Source: Paenibacillus sp. CF384
Lineage (GTDB): Bacteria; Bacillota; Bacilli; Paenibacillales; Paenibacillaceae
Direction of reading: 5' to 3'
DNA: 64,000 nt
Assembly (NCBI RefSeq): GCF_900106745.1
Contig: NZ_FNNV01000008.1
Location: forward strand, 1 to 64,000
The translations under genes were made by a program, and so were the position numbers. Below, piece after piece: positions 26,612-35,422 of this stretch; the stretch's first letter is position 1; every line of letters starts with the position of its first letter. Below the pieces are notes generated by a model. It made no database searches. It saw only the letters and a list, made by a program, of their open reading frames with translations, and was not told the origin of the DNA.

Positions 26612-27505
26612 ATGTCTGAAATGATGACTTTACAACAAAATGAACTCGTTACTATCATTGAGCGCCACGCCGTAACGGATGGCGTTCACCCGACTGCTGT
26701 TCCGTCACTGTATTTCATGCGTCTCTCGCATGCATTTGAATCAAAGCATGGCGTTTATAAGCCATCTTTATGTATGGTGGTGCAAGGAGCGAAGGAAGTA
26801 TATCTTGCACATGATCGCTACCGATATTCTCCTTCCGATTACCTGGTTGTATCCGTCCACTTGCCCGTGACCACCCAAGTAACCGAAGCCGCTCCGGATG
26901 CTCCCTATTTGGGCTTCAAGCTTGAGTTTACACCGAGTCAGATCTTAGAGGTTTTGCGTGAAACGGATGTTCAAGCTCAGCCAACTGAAAATCCGAAGAG
27001 AGCTATATTTGTCAGTCAGATGGAAACGTCATTAATGGATGCGATCATCAGGTTAGCCCGTTTAGTGGATCGTCCCCAAGATATCCCCTTTCTGGCTCCC
27101 TTATTTACGAAGGAAATTATCTACAAAACACTTCAAGGTGAGAATGGCGGTGTTTTGGGACAAATTGCAATGGAAGGCAGCTCGACCCTCCAAATTAAAG
27201 CGGTTATTGATCAGATTATGAATCAATATGATCGTGCTTTCCGGATTGAGGAGCTTGCGGAAATCGCGAATATGAGTGTTTCATCGTTCCATCGGCATTT
27301 CAAAGAAGTAACGGCCCTGAGCCCGATTCAATTTCAGAAACATCTGAGGCTTCAAGAAGCCCGTCGACTCCTGTTAACTGAATCGGAAGATGCTACTGAT
27401 GTGGCATTTCGAGTGGGCTATGAGAGCCCCTCGCAATTCAGCCGCGAATACTCCCGCATGTTTGGCTTTCCACCAAGACAAGATATTAAACGTCTGAAAA
27501 CATAA
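26612..27505 (+). CDS. AraC-family transcriptional regulator (AraC_N type)
   Basis: A 297-residue regulator. The N-terminal ~160 residues match the AraC_N group (PSLCMVVQGAKEVYL, YLVVSVHLPVT), the domain found in E. coli YqhC. The C-terminal ~100 residues hold two HTH motifs (IEELAEIANMSVSSFHRHFK and ATDVAFRVGYESPSQFSREY). It probably senses a small electrophile or aldehyde and activates the reductase and exporter on either side, both of which carry the same 36-bp element. GGGGGGAT precedes the ATG at 26612; longer in-frame starts lack a site. TATAAT at 26573-26578 may be its own -10. Confidence 0.88.
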   Translation: MSEMMTLQQNELVTIIERHAVTDGVHPTAVPSLYFMRLSHAFESKHGVYKPSLCMVVQGAKEVYLAHDRYRYSPSDYLVVSVHLPVTTQVTEAAPDAPYLGFKLEFTPSQILEVLRETDVQAQPTENPKRAIFVSQMETSLMDAIIRLARLVDRPQDIPFLAPLFTKEIIYKTLQGENGGVLGQIAMEGSSTLQIKAVIDQIMNQYDRAFRIEELAEIANMSVSSFHRHFKEVTALSPIQFQKHLRLQEARRLLLTESEDATDVAFRVGYESPSQFSREYSRMFGFPPRQDIKRLKT

Positions 27506-27518
27506 ATGGGCATAAATC

Positions 27519-27552
27519 GAAGACCTTCCATGTAATAATGGAAGGTCTTTCT
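27519..27552 (+). terminator. Rho-independent terminator
   Basis: An AGACCTTCCAT / ATGGAAGGTCT perfect 11-bp stem with a 6-nt loop and TTTC tail, 15 nt after the AraC gene. Confidence 0.8.
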
Positions 27553-27577
27553 GTGATGAAGTTGACTCTACTGTGAA

Positions 27578-27613
27578 AGGATTAGGCAAAGATTCGAGAC
27601 GAATGGGATAACG
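27578..27613 (+). promoter_or_regulatory. 36-bp shared element, MFS copy (probable AraC operator)
   Basis: This is the second copy, identical over 36 bp to the reverse complement of 26503-26538. It lies 65 bp before the TTG of the MFS gene. A CATAAT -10 candidate at 27632-27637 follows after 18 nt, nearly the same geometry as at the reductase gene. The identity beyond any single half-site argues for a functional operator or a recent duplication of a promoter segment. Confidence 0.75.
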
Positions 27614-27678
27614 GTCGGTAGCTCATTGCTTCATAATAAGTAGAGGTTAACGGGATAATTAAGGAGGATCACTTCACA

Positions 27679-28857
27679 TTGTACACAAGACTCAGAAATT
27701 TACATGCAATTAAGGGATATGGTTTATTTGTCATTTGTGTGCTGATGGTCGGCATTGGGATATCCATAACGCTGCCATACTTAGCGCTGTATTGTACAGA
27801 AGAATTGGGAATGAGCGCGGGACTATTCGGCGTACTGACGGCCGTGAGTTCATTAACCGGCGTGGTGGCAAACTCGTTCATTGGTAAACATTCGGACCGC
27901 AGACTGGACCGCAAATGGATTATCATCTTTGCCGCGGTTTCATCTGCTCTGGGGTATTCGTCCTACTTACTGTTCGATAATTATATTATTCTGCTTATTA
28001 TCGTTAGTTTCTTCAGTGGCTTAGGGGCAGCTGCCATGCCGCAAATGTATGCTTACGCTCAGGAATCGGCCAATGAGAGCAGCTTCGAAGATAAGACTTT
28101 TGCAATGTCTACGTTACGTTCGCTGGTATCACTGGGATTCCTGATCGGCCCCTTAGTCGGGAGTGTGATTTTAGGCGTTGTTGGATACAAAGGACTCTTC
28201 CTGGGGACCTCGACCATTTTCCTTGCCATTGCTACATTGGTGTTTCTCTTTCTGCCGAATAAGAGCGTCATTCCCAAGAAGAGATCCCATGCAGACGCAG
28301 CTCCGCTGGGCCGCAGGCAGCTCTGGATTCCGCTCCTTGCTTTCATTTTACTATTTGCTGTTAATGCCATAAATGGGATCGTTACACCTTTATTTATCGT
28401 AAATGAGCTTCATGGCACTCATGCAAATGTGGGCGTAGTCGTAAGTATTTGTGCGGGCTTGGAGATTCCCATCATGCTTGCGCTTGGTGCATTAGGGAGT
28501 AAGATTTCGAACCATTCCTTAATGATTATCGCCTGCTTTATTGCAATCCTGTACTACAGCATACTTAGTGTTTCTAACGGTTCCTGGCAGCTCATTGCGG
28601 CACAGCTATTACAAGCGACATTCGTGGCAATAGTAATGGGCAATGGACTAAGCTATTTCTCGGAGCTGCTTCCGCATTCACCGGGAATGTCCACTACTTT
28701 GTATTACAACGGGTCGATTCTGGGAAGGCTGCTCGGAAATTTAGGAGGCGGAATCATTGCACAGTATGCAGGGTTTCGCGACGTATATTTGGTCTGTCTG
28801 GCCGTATTGATTGTCTCGCTCTTTATCTTAATGAGAAGCCGGAGAAGTTTGGTGTAA
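27679..28857 (+). CDS. MFS transporter, sugar-efflux (SET) type
   Basis: A 392-residue major facilitator with 12 predicted helices and the motif A loop GKHSDRRLDRKW between helices 2 and 3. Its overall pattern and the GYSSYLLF / LGAAAMPQMYA region resemble the SetA/SotB-like sugar-efflux group. It would export a small molecule by proton antiport. The start is TTG at 27679, with AAGGAGG at 27661-27667. The gene carries the same 36-bp upstream element as the aldo/keto reductase and lies directly after the AraC gene, so it should belong to that regulon. The true substrate is unknown. Confidence 0.85.
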   Translation: MYTRLRNLHAIKGYGLFVICVLMVGIGISITLPYLALYCTEELGMSAGLFGVLTAVSSLTGVVANSFIGKHSDRRLDRKWIIIFAAVSSALGYSSYLLFDNYIILLIIVSFFSGLGAAAMPQMYAYAQESANESSFEDKTFAMSTLRSLVSLGFLIGPLVGSVILGVVGYKGLFLGTSTIFLAIATLVFLFLPNKSVIPKKRSHADAAPLGRRQLWIPLLAFILLFAVNAINGIVTPLFIVNELHGTHANVGVVVSICAGLEIPIMLALGALGSKISNHSLMIIACFIAILYYSILSVSNGSWQLIAAQLLQATFVAIVMGNGLSYFSELLPHSPGMSTTLYYNGSILGRLLGNLGGGIIAQYAGFRDVYLVCLAVLIVSLFILMRSRRSLV

Positions 28858-28938
28858 CGCTTTTCGCAAATATGTAATAATGTTACAGTTTAAGGGAGAT
28901 GTCCTAATGAAATCAGTAATGGATTTGGAGGAAGGATC

Positions 28939-29490
28939 TTGGAAATCCTAGGTGAGAAAGTATTGCTTAGAGAGTACACGGCTGACGATTTTTCTTTCTA
29001 CAGGGAGTTAGAACAACATAGCTATACCTACAAATACGAGAGCCGCCACCCGAATCAAGATCAAATCAAAGCGAATTTCGAAGCGATCTTGGCCGATAAC
29101 GATGCGAATCCTCGTGTCGTCTATGCATTTCTGCTATGTGATCGATTCGACTCCCGTCCTATTGGCAGAGTCAGAATCAAATTAAACTGGGCGGAAATCA
29201 ACGAGTGGGAGATCGGCTGGGCACTACATCCTGATCATTGGAAGAAAGGCTACGCAACCGATGCGGCAAAGACATTAATTCGCTTTGCTTTCAGCAACCT
29301 TCATGTCCACCGAGTAGTCGCATACGCCAATGCCGAGAACGAGCTTTCCGAACGAGTCATGATTAGAGCCGGCATGATCAAGGACGGTATACTAAGAGAG
29401 ACCAGATTATGTAACGACAAGTGGTGCAATGAAGTGATTTATTCAGTACTGGAAAGTGACTTGTCCAAATTTGATGGAAGCGGTGAATAG
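28939..29490 (+). CDS. GNAT N-acetyltransferase (RimJ/RimL type)
   Basis: A 183-residue acetyltransferase of the RimJ/RimL subfamily, recognised from the VLLREYTADDF start, EIGWALHPDHWKKGYATDAA (motif A with a K-x-G-x-A loop) and VHRVVAYANAENELSERVM. It acetylates a ribosomal protein N-terminus or a small molecule. The TTG at 28939 has GGAGGAAGG immediately upstream. Its stop is 1 nt before the next ATG, so it is an operon with the second aldo/keto reductase. Confidence 0.85.
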   Translation: MEILGEKVLLREYTADDFSFYRELEQHSYTYKYESRHPNQDQIKANFEAILADNDANPRVVYAFLLCDRFDSRPIGRVRIKLNWAEINEWEIGWALHPDHWKKGYATDAAKTLIRFAFSNLHVHRVVAYANAENELSERVMIRAGMIKDGILRETRLCNDKWCNEVIYSVLESDLSKFDGSGE

Positions 29491-29491
29491 G

Positions 29492-30472
29492 ATGGAATAT
29501 GTGAAACTCGGTAATACGGGCCTCGATGTGTCTCGGCTTTGTCTTGGATGTATGAGCTTTGGCGTTGCAGAGCGATGGACGCATCCGTGGATTCTTGATG
29601 AAGCGAACAGTCGTCCCATTATTAAGAAAGCGCTCGAGCTTGGAATTAATTTCTTCGATACGGCGAATGTTTATGCAGATGGAACAAGCGAAGAAATTGT
29701 GGGACGAGCACTTAAGGAATATGCCAATCGCGATGAAATTGTGCTGGCGACGAAGGTTCATTTTCGCATGCATGAAGGACCTAATGGTGCCGGACTTTCG
29801 CGCAAGGCTATCATGAGTGAAATCGATAAGAGTCTGAAACGATTGGGAACCGATTATGTGGACCTGTACCAGATTCACCGCTGGGATTACAACACGCCTA
29901 TCGAAGAGACGATGGAAGCGCTGCATGACGTTGTAAAAGCGGGCAAGGCAAGATACATCGGTGCTTCTGCGATGTATGCCTGGCAATTTCTCAAGGCGTT
30001 ACATGTAGCGGAGACCAATCGGTGGACCCGGTTTGTGTCGATGCAGAATCATTTGAACCTTCTGTACCGAGAAGAGGAGCGGGAGATGATGCCGCTTTGC
30101 AGAGCCGAGAAAATCGGCGTCATTCCCTATAGCCCGCTTGCATCCGGACGATTGACGCGTGACTGGTCGGAAACAACGCATCGCTCCGAAACCGATCAAG
30201 TTCAGAAATGGAAATACGATGCAACTGCAGATGGGGATCGGTTGATTGTAGATCGCGTTGCGGCAATTGCAGAACAACGCGGCGTTCCTCGTGCTCAGAT
30301 CGCATTGGCCTGGTTATTGCAGAAACAGCCGGTAGCCGCACCGATTATCGGGGCAACGAAAGTATCTCATCTCGAAGATCCGGTAGCCGCTCTGTCCGTT
30401 GTGCTGACAAGTGAAGAAATTGCTTCGCTGGAAGAGCCGTATGTGCCTCATCCGGTGGTAGGCGCAGTTTAG
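29492..30472 (+). CDS. Aldo/keto reductase, YajO-like
   Basis: A 326-residue aldo/keto reductase distinct from the one at 25592. The tetrad is D56, Y61 (FFDTANVYADG), K88 (LATKV) and H129 (YQIHRWD). The GNTGLDVSRLCLGCMSFG N-terminus and the C-terminal APIIGATKVSHLED NADP loop match the YajO-type group. The substrate is unknown. The ATG at 29492 follows the GNAT stop by 1 nt and has only a weak ribosome site, consistent with coupling. An earlier in-frame start at 29456 would overlap the GNAT gene. Confidence 0.86.
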   Translation: MEYVKLGNTGLDVSRLCLGCMSFGVAERWTHPWILDEANSRPIIKKALELGINFFDTANVYADGTSEEIVGRALKEYANRDEIVLATKVHFRMHEGPNGAGLSRKAIMSEIDKSLKRLGTDYVDLYQIHRWDYNTPIEETMEALHDVVKAGKARYIGASAMYAWQFLKALHVAETNRWTRFVSMQNHLNLLYREEEREMMPLCRAEKIGVIPYSPLASGRLTRDWSETTHRSETDQVQKWKYDATADGDRLIVDRVAAIAEQRGVPRAQIALAWLLQKQPVAAPIIGATKVSHLEDPVAALSVVLTSEEIASLEEPYVPHPVVGAV

Positions 30473-30589
30473 TTGTACGCTTGACCCAATAGCGACAACG
30501 GATCAACGGATTCGACATTTTATGCCTCTTTACAGATATTTCCTCTTCATGGACAATGAATAAGGGTTCTAATTTGTTCATGGAGCGTG

Positions 30590-31150
30590 ATGGAGTTGTC
30601 CAAGAAGATTCTCATCCTCACTGGTGATGCCGCTGAGTCGTTGGAAGTTTATTATCCGTATTTCCGCGTATTGGAGGAAGGGTTTGAAGCCGTTATCGCT
30701 GCTCCAAGCGTGAAGACGCTGCGAACGGTCGTCCATGATTTCGAAGGCTGGGATACCTACACGGAAAAGCCTGGGTATCAACTGAATTCGCATATCGCTT
30801 TCTCCGAGGTTGATCCATCTGAATATGACGGATTGATCATCCCTGGCGGCAGAGCTCCTGAATATATTCGACTGGACGACAACGTGCCTCGAATCGTCAG
30901 TCATTTCTTCGAAGCGGATAAGCCTGTCGGCGCGATCTGTCATGCGGCACTTATTCTAGCCGTCGTTAACAATCGCAGCTATTTCGAAGGCCGCTCCATG
31001 ACTGCTTACTCCGCATGTCGCCCGGATGTTGAGGCGCTCGGCGCATCCTACGCCAAAGAAACCCTTTGCGTAGACGGCAATATTATTTCCGGTCACGCTT
31101 GGCCGGATCTCCCCGGCTTCATGCGGGAGTTCTTGAAGCAAGTGAAATAG
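30590..31150 (+). CDS. DJ-1/PfpI family protein
   Basis: A 186-residue member of the DJ-1/PfpI (class I glutamine-amidotransferase-like) family. The nucleophile elbow is GAICHAA with its Cys near residue 115, and the PGGRAPEYIR turn precedes it. Such proteins include glyoxalases, deglycase-like enzymes and proteases, and their activity is debated. The start is uncertain: the ATG at 30590 has GGAG only 4 nt upstream. It lies in the same direction as two aldo/keto reductases, so a link to aldehyde detoxification is possible. A terminator follows. Confidence 0.8.
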   Translation: MELSKKILILTGDAAESLEVYYPYFRVLEEGFEAVIAAPSVKTLRTVVHDFEGWDTYTEKPGYQLNSHIAFSEVDPSEYDGLIIPGGRAPEYIRLDDNVPRIVSHFFEADKPVGAICHAALILAVVNNRSYFEGRSMTAYSACRPDVEALGASYAKETLCVDGNIISGHAWPDLPGFMREFLKQVK

Positions 31151-31160
31151 CACATGATAA

Positions 31161-31189
31161 GGAGCCCGCAGCGGGCTTCTTTTTATTTT
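31161..31189 (+). terminator. Rho-independent terminator
   Basis: An AGCCCGC / GCGGGCTT-type stem followed by TTTTTATTTT, 10 nt after the DJ-1 gene. Confidence 0.8.
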
Positions 31190-31322
31190 GCAACCTTTGA
31201 TGTTTATTTGAATCGCCGGCCTTGGAGAGATTTGGCTTTGTTATTTGATAGGAAGAAATGGTTAAACTAATACGGGTATGGAATATGTTTGTTTTACTGG
31301 TACACGAATTTGTAAAGGATTA

Positions 31323-31351
31323 TTGACCCCAATTATTTTAATCTCTAAATA
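31323..31351 (+). promoter_or_regulatory. Candidate sigma-A promoter of mqo
   Basis: TTGACC (31323-31328) and TAAATA (31346-31351) are 17 bp apart. The transcript would start near 31358 and carry a leader of about 125 nt before mqo. Confidence 0.5.
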
Positions 31352-31377
31352 ATAGTGATACACTAGGAGAGAGAAAA

Positions 31378-31398
31378 ATGACCGGAAAAGATGTGTGA
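31378..31398 (+). CDS. Possible 6-residue leader peptide upstream of mqo
   Basis: AGGAGAGAG precedes an ATG by a normal distance, and the frame reads MTGKDV before TGA. It lies between the candidate promoter and mqo, 85 nt from the mqo start. It could be a translated leader or coincidence; no attenuator stem is evident. Confidence 0.25.
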   Translation: MTGKDV

Positions 31399-31483
31399 TA
31401 AGGTTTTACCCTGGCTTGCTGTGGCGCTTTAGCAGGAACGCTCACATCCTTTCTGCAAATCGTAGAGTAGAAGGACGGTAAAC

Positions 31484-32989
31484 ATGAGCAACAGACAAAC
31501 GAATACAGACGTTATCTTAATCGGTGCCGGAATCATGAGTGCTACCTTAGGTTCGCTGCTTAAAGAATTGATGCCGGATTGGAACATTACGGTGCTCGAG
31601 CGGCGCGCAACCGCAGGTGAGGAAAGCTCAAACGAATGGAATAATGCAGGAACAGGACATTCTTCACTTTGCGAACTTAACTACACCGTCGAGAAACCGG
31701 ACGGCTCCATAGATATTAGCAAAGCTATTAAAGTGAATGAAGAATACCAGGTTTCGAGACAGTTCTGGTCTTATCTGGTGAACAGCAACTTGATTCGTAA
31801 TCCACAGGACTTTATCGTACCCGTGCCTCATATGAGTTTTGTTCAAGGGGAACAAGACGTATCCTTCTTGAGGAAACGGTTTAAAGCGTTGGAGCACAAT
31901 CCGCTGTTTGACGGGATGGAGTATTCCGAAGATCCGGCGAAGCTGAAGGAATGGATTCCGCTGATGATGAAAGACCGGAATGTCAATCAACCTATCGCAG
32001 CGACAAGAATCGAATCGGGTACAGATGTTAACTTTGGCGCTTTGACGCGCATCTTGTTTGATCACCTGAAGAGCGAGAACGTCGATATTAAATTCAACCA
32101 TAACGTGGATGATATTAAACGTGCGTCTGACGGCACTTGGGAGCTGAAAGTGCGCGATGTTGCGTCCGGCAAGGTAGAACGTCAAACGGCGAAGTTCGTC
32201 TTCATCGGCGGTGGCGGCGGAAGTCTGCATTTGCTGCAGAAATCCGGTATTCCGGAAGGAAAAGGAATTGGCGGATTCCCGGTAAGCGGACTCTTCATGG
32301 TGTGTCAGAACCCGGAAGTCGTCGCGCAGCATCGTGCGAAAGTCTACGGACAAGCTCCGGTCGGCGCGCCTCCAATGTCGGTTCCGCATCTGGACACACG
32401 GGTCATCGACAAGAAAGAATCTCTGTTCTTCGGACCGTTTGCCGGGTTCTCACCGAAGTTCTTGAAATTCGGCTCGATGTTCGATCTGTCGTCTTCCGTT
32501 AAAGGGCATAACCTTGTTACGATGATGGCAGCCGGCGTGAAGAACGTTTCCTTGACCACCTACCTGATTAAGCAAGTTATGCTATCCAAAGAGAAACGCA
32601 TGGAAGCATTGCGGGAATTCGTTCCGAATGCAAACAGCGAGGATTGGGAATTACTAGTAGCAGGCCAGCGCGTACAAATTATTAAAGATACTGCGGCCGG
32701 CAAAGGAACGCTGCAATTCGGTACGGAAGTAATCAGCGCCGCTGACGGTTCCATTGCGGCATTGCTTGGTGCATCTCCGGGTGCTTCCACGGCAGTCTCC
32801 GTTATGCTTGAAGTCATCAAGAAATGCTTCCCTACACACATCAACGAGTGGGAGCCGAAGATCAAAGAAATGATCCCATCTTACGGCGTGTCCCTGCTGA
32901 AGAACCCGGAGTTGATCCGTCAACATCAGCTTTCAACAGCGCGGGCACTTGGACTGAGCGAGAAGGTATCGCTTCAGGCATCGCACTAG
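31484..32989 (+). CDS. Malate:quinone oxidoreductase
   Basis: A 501-residue FAD-dependent malate:quinone oxidoreductase. The Rossmann FAD site [17 protein letters not shown] lies at residues 10-26, followed by the family block [19 protein letters not shown] and a C-terminal [16 protein letters not shown] segment. It oxidises malate to oxaloacetate at the membrane and passes electrons to quinones, a bypass of soluble malate dehydrogenase in the TCA cycle. Length matches the family. An AGAAGGA site precedes the ATG. It is monocistronic, with its own promoter candidate and terminator. Confidence 0.95.
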   Translation: MSNRQTNTDVILIGAGIMSATLGSLLKELMPDWNITVLERRATAGEESSNEWNNAGTGHSSLCELNYTVEKPDGSIDISKAIKVNEEYQVSRQFWSYLVNSNLIRNPQDFIVPVPHMSFVQGEQDVSFLRKRFKALEHNPLFDGMEYSEDPAKLKEWIPLMMKDRNVNQPIAATRIESGTDVNFGALTRILFDHLKSENVDIKFNHNVDDIKRASDGTWELKVRDVASGKVERQTAKFVFIGGGGGSLHLLQKSGIPEGKGIGGFPVSGLFMVCQNPEVVAQHRAKVYGQAPVGAPPMSVPHLDTRVIDKKESLFFGPFAGFSPKFLKFGSMFDLSSSVKGHNLVTMMAAGVKNVSLTTYLIKQVMLSKEKRMEALREFVPNANSEDWELLVAGQRVQIIKDTAAGKGTLQFGTEVISAADGSIAALLGASPGASTAVSVMLEVIKKCFPTHINEWEPKIKEMIPSYGVSLLKNPELIRQHQLSTARALGLSEKVSLQASH

Positions 32990-32998
32990 AAGGATAGA

Positions 32999-33032
32999 TG
33001 AAGCAGCCGAAATCATTCGGCTGCTTTTTTTG
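32999..33032 (+). terminator. Rho-independent terminator
   Basis: An AAGCAGCCGA / TCGGCTGCTT stem with a 6-nt loop and a seven-T run ends the mqo transcript. Confidence 0.85.
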
Positions 33033-33190
33033 CGTTGCGTTGGTCTAAACGACCGGCTATGGATGTTAGCTATAAATAAGAAATTACAGAAGAGCATCTT
33101 TCTCTTTTTTAGGATATAAATGTAAAGTATCATTGCCTATAGGAATGGTAATTTACTTCCACAATTACAGTGGGGCTCCCGGAGGTACAG

Positions 33191-34017
33191 ATGATCGAGC
33201 GAAATTCGACTTACAATATTGAGAAGGCCGTGCTTGGTTACACAGATGAGCTGGCTCGCTTACAAGTGCAAGTGTTGATGGGTGGGAGAAAGAGTTTCGT
33301 AACTTGCAATGGTTCGGCTTACAGGACGGAATGCGAATTCTGGAAGTAGGCAGTGGGCCTGGATTCTATACGGAACAGCTAGTCGGACAGTTGCCCCACA
33401 GTGTCATTACCGCTTTGGAGGTTGACTCGGCGCTCTTGAACGAAGCCCGTAATCGAATAGATCCACAATTCTCATCGCAGTTGGAGTTTGTCCATGCCTC
33501 TGTCTATGATACGGGGCTGCCGGACAATACCTATGATTTCGTTATTGCAAGGCTGCTCTTCCTTCATTTGAAAGATCCACTGACGGCGGCCAGAGAAATT
33601 TCTCGTGTGCTGAAGCCGGGAGGGAAGCTGGTCATCATCGATGTCGATGACGGGATATTTGGTGCGCTGCATCCCAACTTACCTATGCTGCCCTCCGTAT
33701 TGCAGAAGGTTGCGGACTATGTGGCCGCAAATGGCGGGAATCGATTGATCGGCAGAAGCCTGCCGAGGCTGTTGAAACAAGCCGACTATACGGATGTGGA
33801 TATGGATTCGATTCTCCAGCATAGCGATTTGATTGGTATCGACGGTTTCCGGTATCAGTTTGATAGCAGACGCTTCATGGGTTTGAACCAGAATGGAGTT
33901 ATTACGCAGGAAGAGCTGGACCACATGAAACAGGCCTCGGAGAATCTGAATACTTCGTCTGAGGCGTATGCTATGCTGAACTTTGTGATGGCTTGCGGCA
34001 CGAAGGCGCGTAGCTAA
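33191..34017 (+). pseudogene. Class I SAM methyltransferase, frameshifted near its start
   Basis: The intact part (from 33304) is a 237-residue methyltransferase with motif I ILEVGSGPGFYTEQ and VLKPGGKLVIIDVDDG. It lacks the usual N-terminal helices. Those are encoded upstream in another frame: an ATG at 33191 behind GGAGGT reads to YTDELARLQVQVLMG. Adding one G to the GGG run at 33280-33282 would join the two frames into a normal LMGWEKEFRNLQWFG junction. The gene therefore looks broken by a one-base deletion, unless this is a sequencing error. Internal starts such as TTG 33304 lack a ribosome site, so the product is probably not made as is. Confidence 0.72.
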
Positions 34018-34045
34018 TTTCATTCCACTTAGGAGGCAACGGACG

Positions 34046-34573
34046 ATGATTACGTTCATGCAAATGAAGCTCGAAGATGCAGCATCCATACGAGACATTG
34101 ACCGTTCGGAAACCATCCATGTGATCTATACATGCAAGAACGGCATTCTGGATGAGACTAAATCGGAACATGAATGTCCCAATTGGGGGGAAGACGATTA
34201 CTTAGCCATCATTTCTCGCTATGAATATGAACTTCGAAGCGGCGGGGCAGCTTTTGGCGCCTATGATCAAGATAAACTAGTTGGATTCGGTGTCTTGGCT
34301 CATCCATTCAGAGGTCCGGATAACAAGCAGCTGCAGGTCGATCTGATGTATGTTACACGGAACTACCGGCGGCAAGGCATCGGCAGGCGTATCTTGGATT
34401 TACTAAGTAATGAAGCCATCGCAAGAGGGGCGGAGTATCTCTATATTTCCTCGACCGAAACGGAGTCCGCAGTAAAGTTCTATTCCAGCTGCGGCTCGCT
34501 ACATACGTTAGAGGTGGATAAGGAACTGTTTGAAAAAGAACCTCATGATATCCATATGCTTAAGAAGCTTTAA
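34046..34573 (+). CDS. GNAT N-acetyltransferase
   Basis: A 175-residue acetyltransferase. Motif A is VDLMYVTRNYRRQGIGRRIL (R-x-x-G-x-G acetyl-CoA loop), followed by AIARGAEYLYISSTETESAV and a C-terminal YSSCGS substrate strand. The substrate is unknown. TAGGAGG precedes the ATG. It starts 28 nt after the broken methyltransferase and is closed by a terminator. Confidence 0.86.
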   Translation: MITFMQMKLEDAASIRDIDRSETIHVIYTCKNGILDETKSEHECPNWGEDDYLAIISRYEYELRSGGAAFGAYDQDKLVGFGVLAHPFRGPDNKQLQVDLMYVTRNYRRQGIGRRILDLLSNEAIARGAEYLYISSTETESAVKFYSSCGSLHTLEVDKELFEKEPHDIHMLKKL

Positions 34574-34581
34574 TAAATGCA

Positions 34582-34614
34582 GGCTACCGGATGCTTAATG
34601 GCGGCCTTTTTTAT
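34582..34614 (+). terminator. Rho-independent terminator
   Basis: A GGCTACC / GGCGGCC stem with one mismatch and one G-U is followed by TTTTTT, 9 nt after the GNAT gene. Confidence 0.6.
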
Positions 34615-34651
34615 TGCGATAAACAACATAAATAGAGCGATTAACAATTTA

Positions 34652-34674
34652 AATTTATTGCAAAACAATAAATT
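34652..34674. promoter_or_regulatory. AT-rich palindrome, possible operator
   Basis: AATTTATTG (34652-34660) and CAATAAATT (34666-34674) form a perfect inverted repeat with a 5-nt centre, about 45 nt before the DUF2975 gene. It is a good candidate site for the HTH regulator encoded in that operon. There is no T run to suggest a terminator. Confidence 0.4.
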
Positions 34675-34719
34675 ATGTGATAAATTCAAGTGGAGAATAA
34701 CGAAAATGAGGTGCATGAC

Positions 34720-35202
34720 ATGGAACGAGGCTCAACCCTCTTCTTAAAGGTAACTATTTTTCTGCTTGGCATTCCGGTTCTGGCCATGTGCATATTTGTA
34801 ATCCCTGAGATCGCGAATTATCTAGCTGAACTGTATCCGGATCATACGTATCTGAAATATTTTGTGTGTATCGATCTATATGCAACAGTGATTCCCTTCT
34901 ACATTGCGCTGTATCAAGCTTTCAAACTGTTAGACTACATTGACAAGAATCAAGCTTTCTCGGATGTTGCCGTTACTGCGTTGAAGAATATCAAAACTTG
35001 CGCGCTCATCATCAGTGCTTTGTTTGTACTAGGGATGCCGCTCTTCTACCTCTTGGCCGAGAGAGACGATTCCCCGGGCGTTATCGTAATCGGGATGGCG
35101 TTTATCTTTGCTTCGCTCGTTATTGCGGTCTTCGCGGCGGTGCTTCAGAAGCTGCTGAGAAATGCCATAGATATCAAATCAGAAAACGACCTAACGGTCT
35201 GA
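34720..35202 (+). CDS. DUF2975 family membrane protein
   Basis: A 160-residue protein with four predicted membrane helices (about residues 6-28, 45-65, 90-112 and 125-148). DUF2975 proteins are nearly always encoded beside a small YozG-like HTH regulator, as here, and their function is unknown. The ATG at 34720 has AGGTG about 8 nt upstream; a GTG at 34690 is in frame but less likely. It ends 10 nt before the HTH gene. Confidence 0.82.
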   Translation: MERGSTLFLKVTIFLLGIPVLAMCIFVIPEIANYLAELYPDHTYLKYFVCIDLYATVIPFYIALYQAFKLLDYIDKNQAFSDVAVTALKNIKTCALIISALFVLGMPLFYLLAERDDSPGVIVIGMAFIFASLVIAVFAAVLQKLLRNAIDIKSENDLTV

Positions 35203-35212
35203 GGTGAATAAC

Positions 35213-35422
35213 ATGGCGATCATAATTAATATTGATGTGATGTTGGCGAAGCGGAAAATGAGCGTAACGGAGCTTTCGGAGCGGGTCGGCATTACGATGG
35301 CGAACCTGTCCATTCTGAAGAACGGGAAGGCTAAAGCGATTCGGATCTCCACGTTAGAGGCGATTTGTAAAGCATTGGATTGTCAGCCGGGAGATGTCTT
35401 AGAATACCGAATGGATGAATGA
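35213..35422 (+). CDS. Small XRE-family HTH regulator (YozG-like)
   Basis: A 69-residue Cro/C1-type regulator that is almost only the HTH domain. It has MLAKRKMSVTELSERVGI, then TMANLSILKNGKAKAIRIST and the CKALDCQPGDVLEY end typical of YozG-like proteins paired with DUF2975. It probably autoregulates this operon. GAGGTGA at 35201-35207 supports the ATG at 35213. The stop overlaps the next start. Confidence 0.86.
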   Translation: MAIIINIDVMLAKRKMSVTELSERVGITMANLSILKNGKAKAIRISTLEAICKALDCQPGDVLEYRMDE

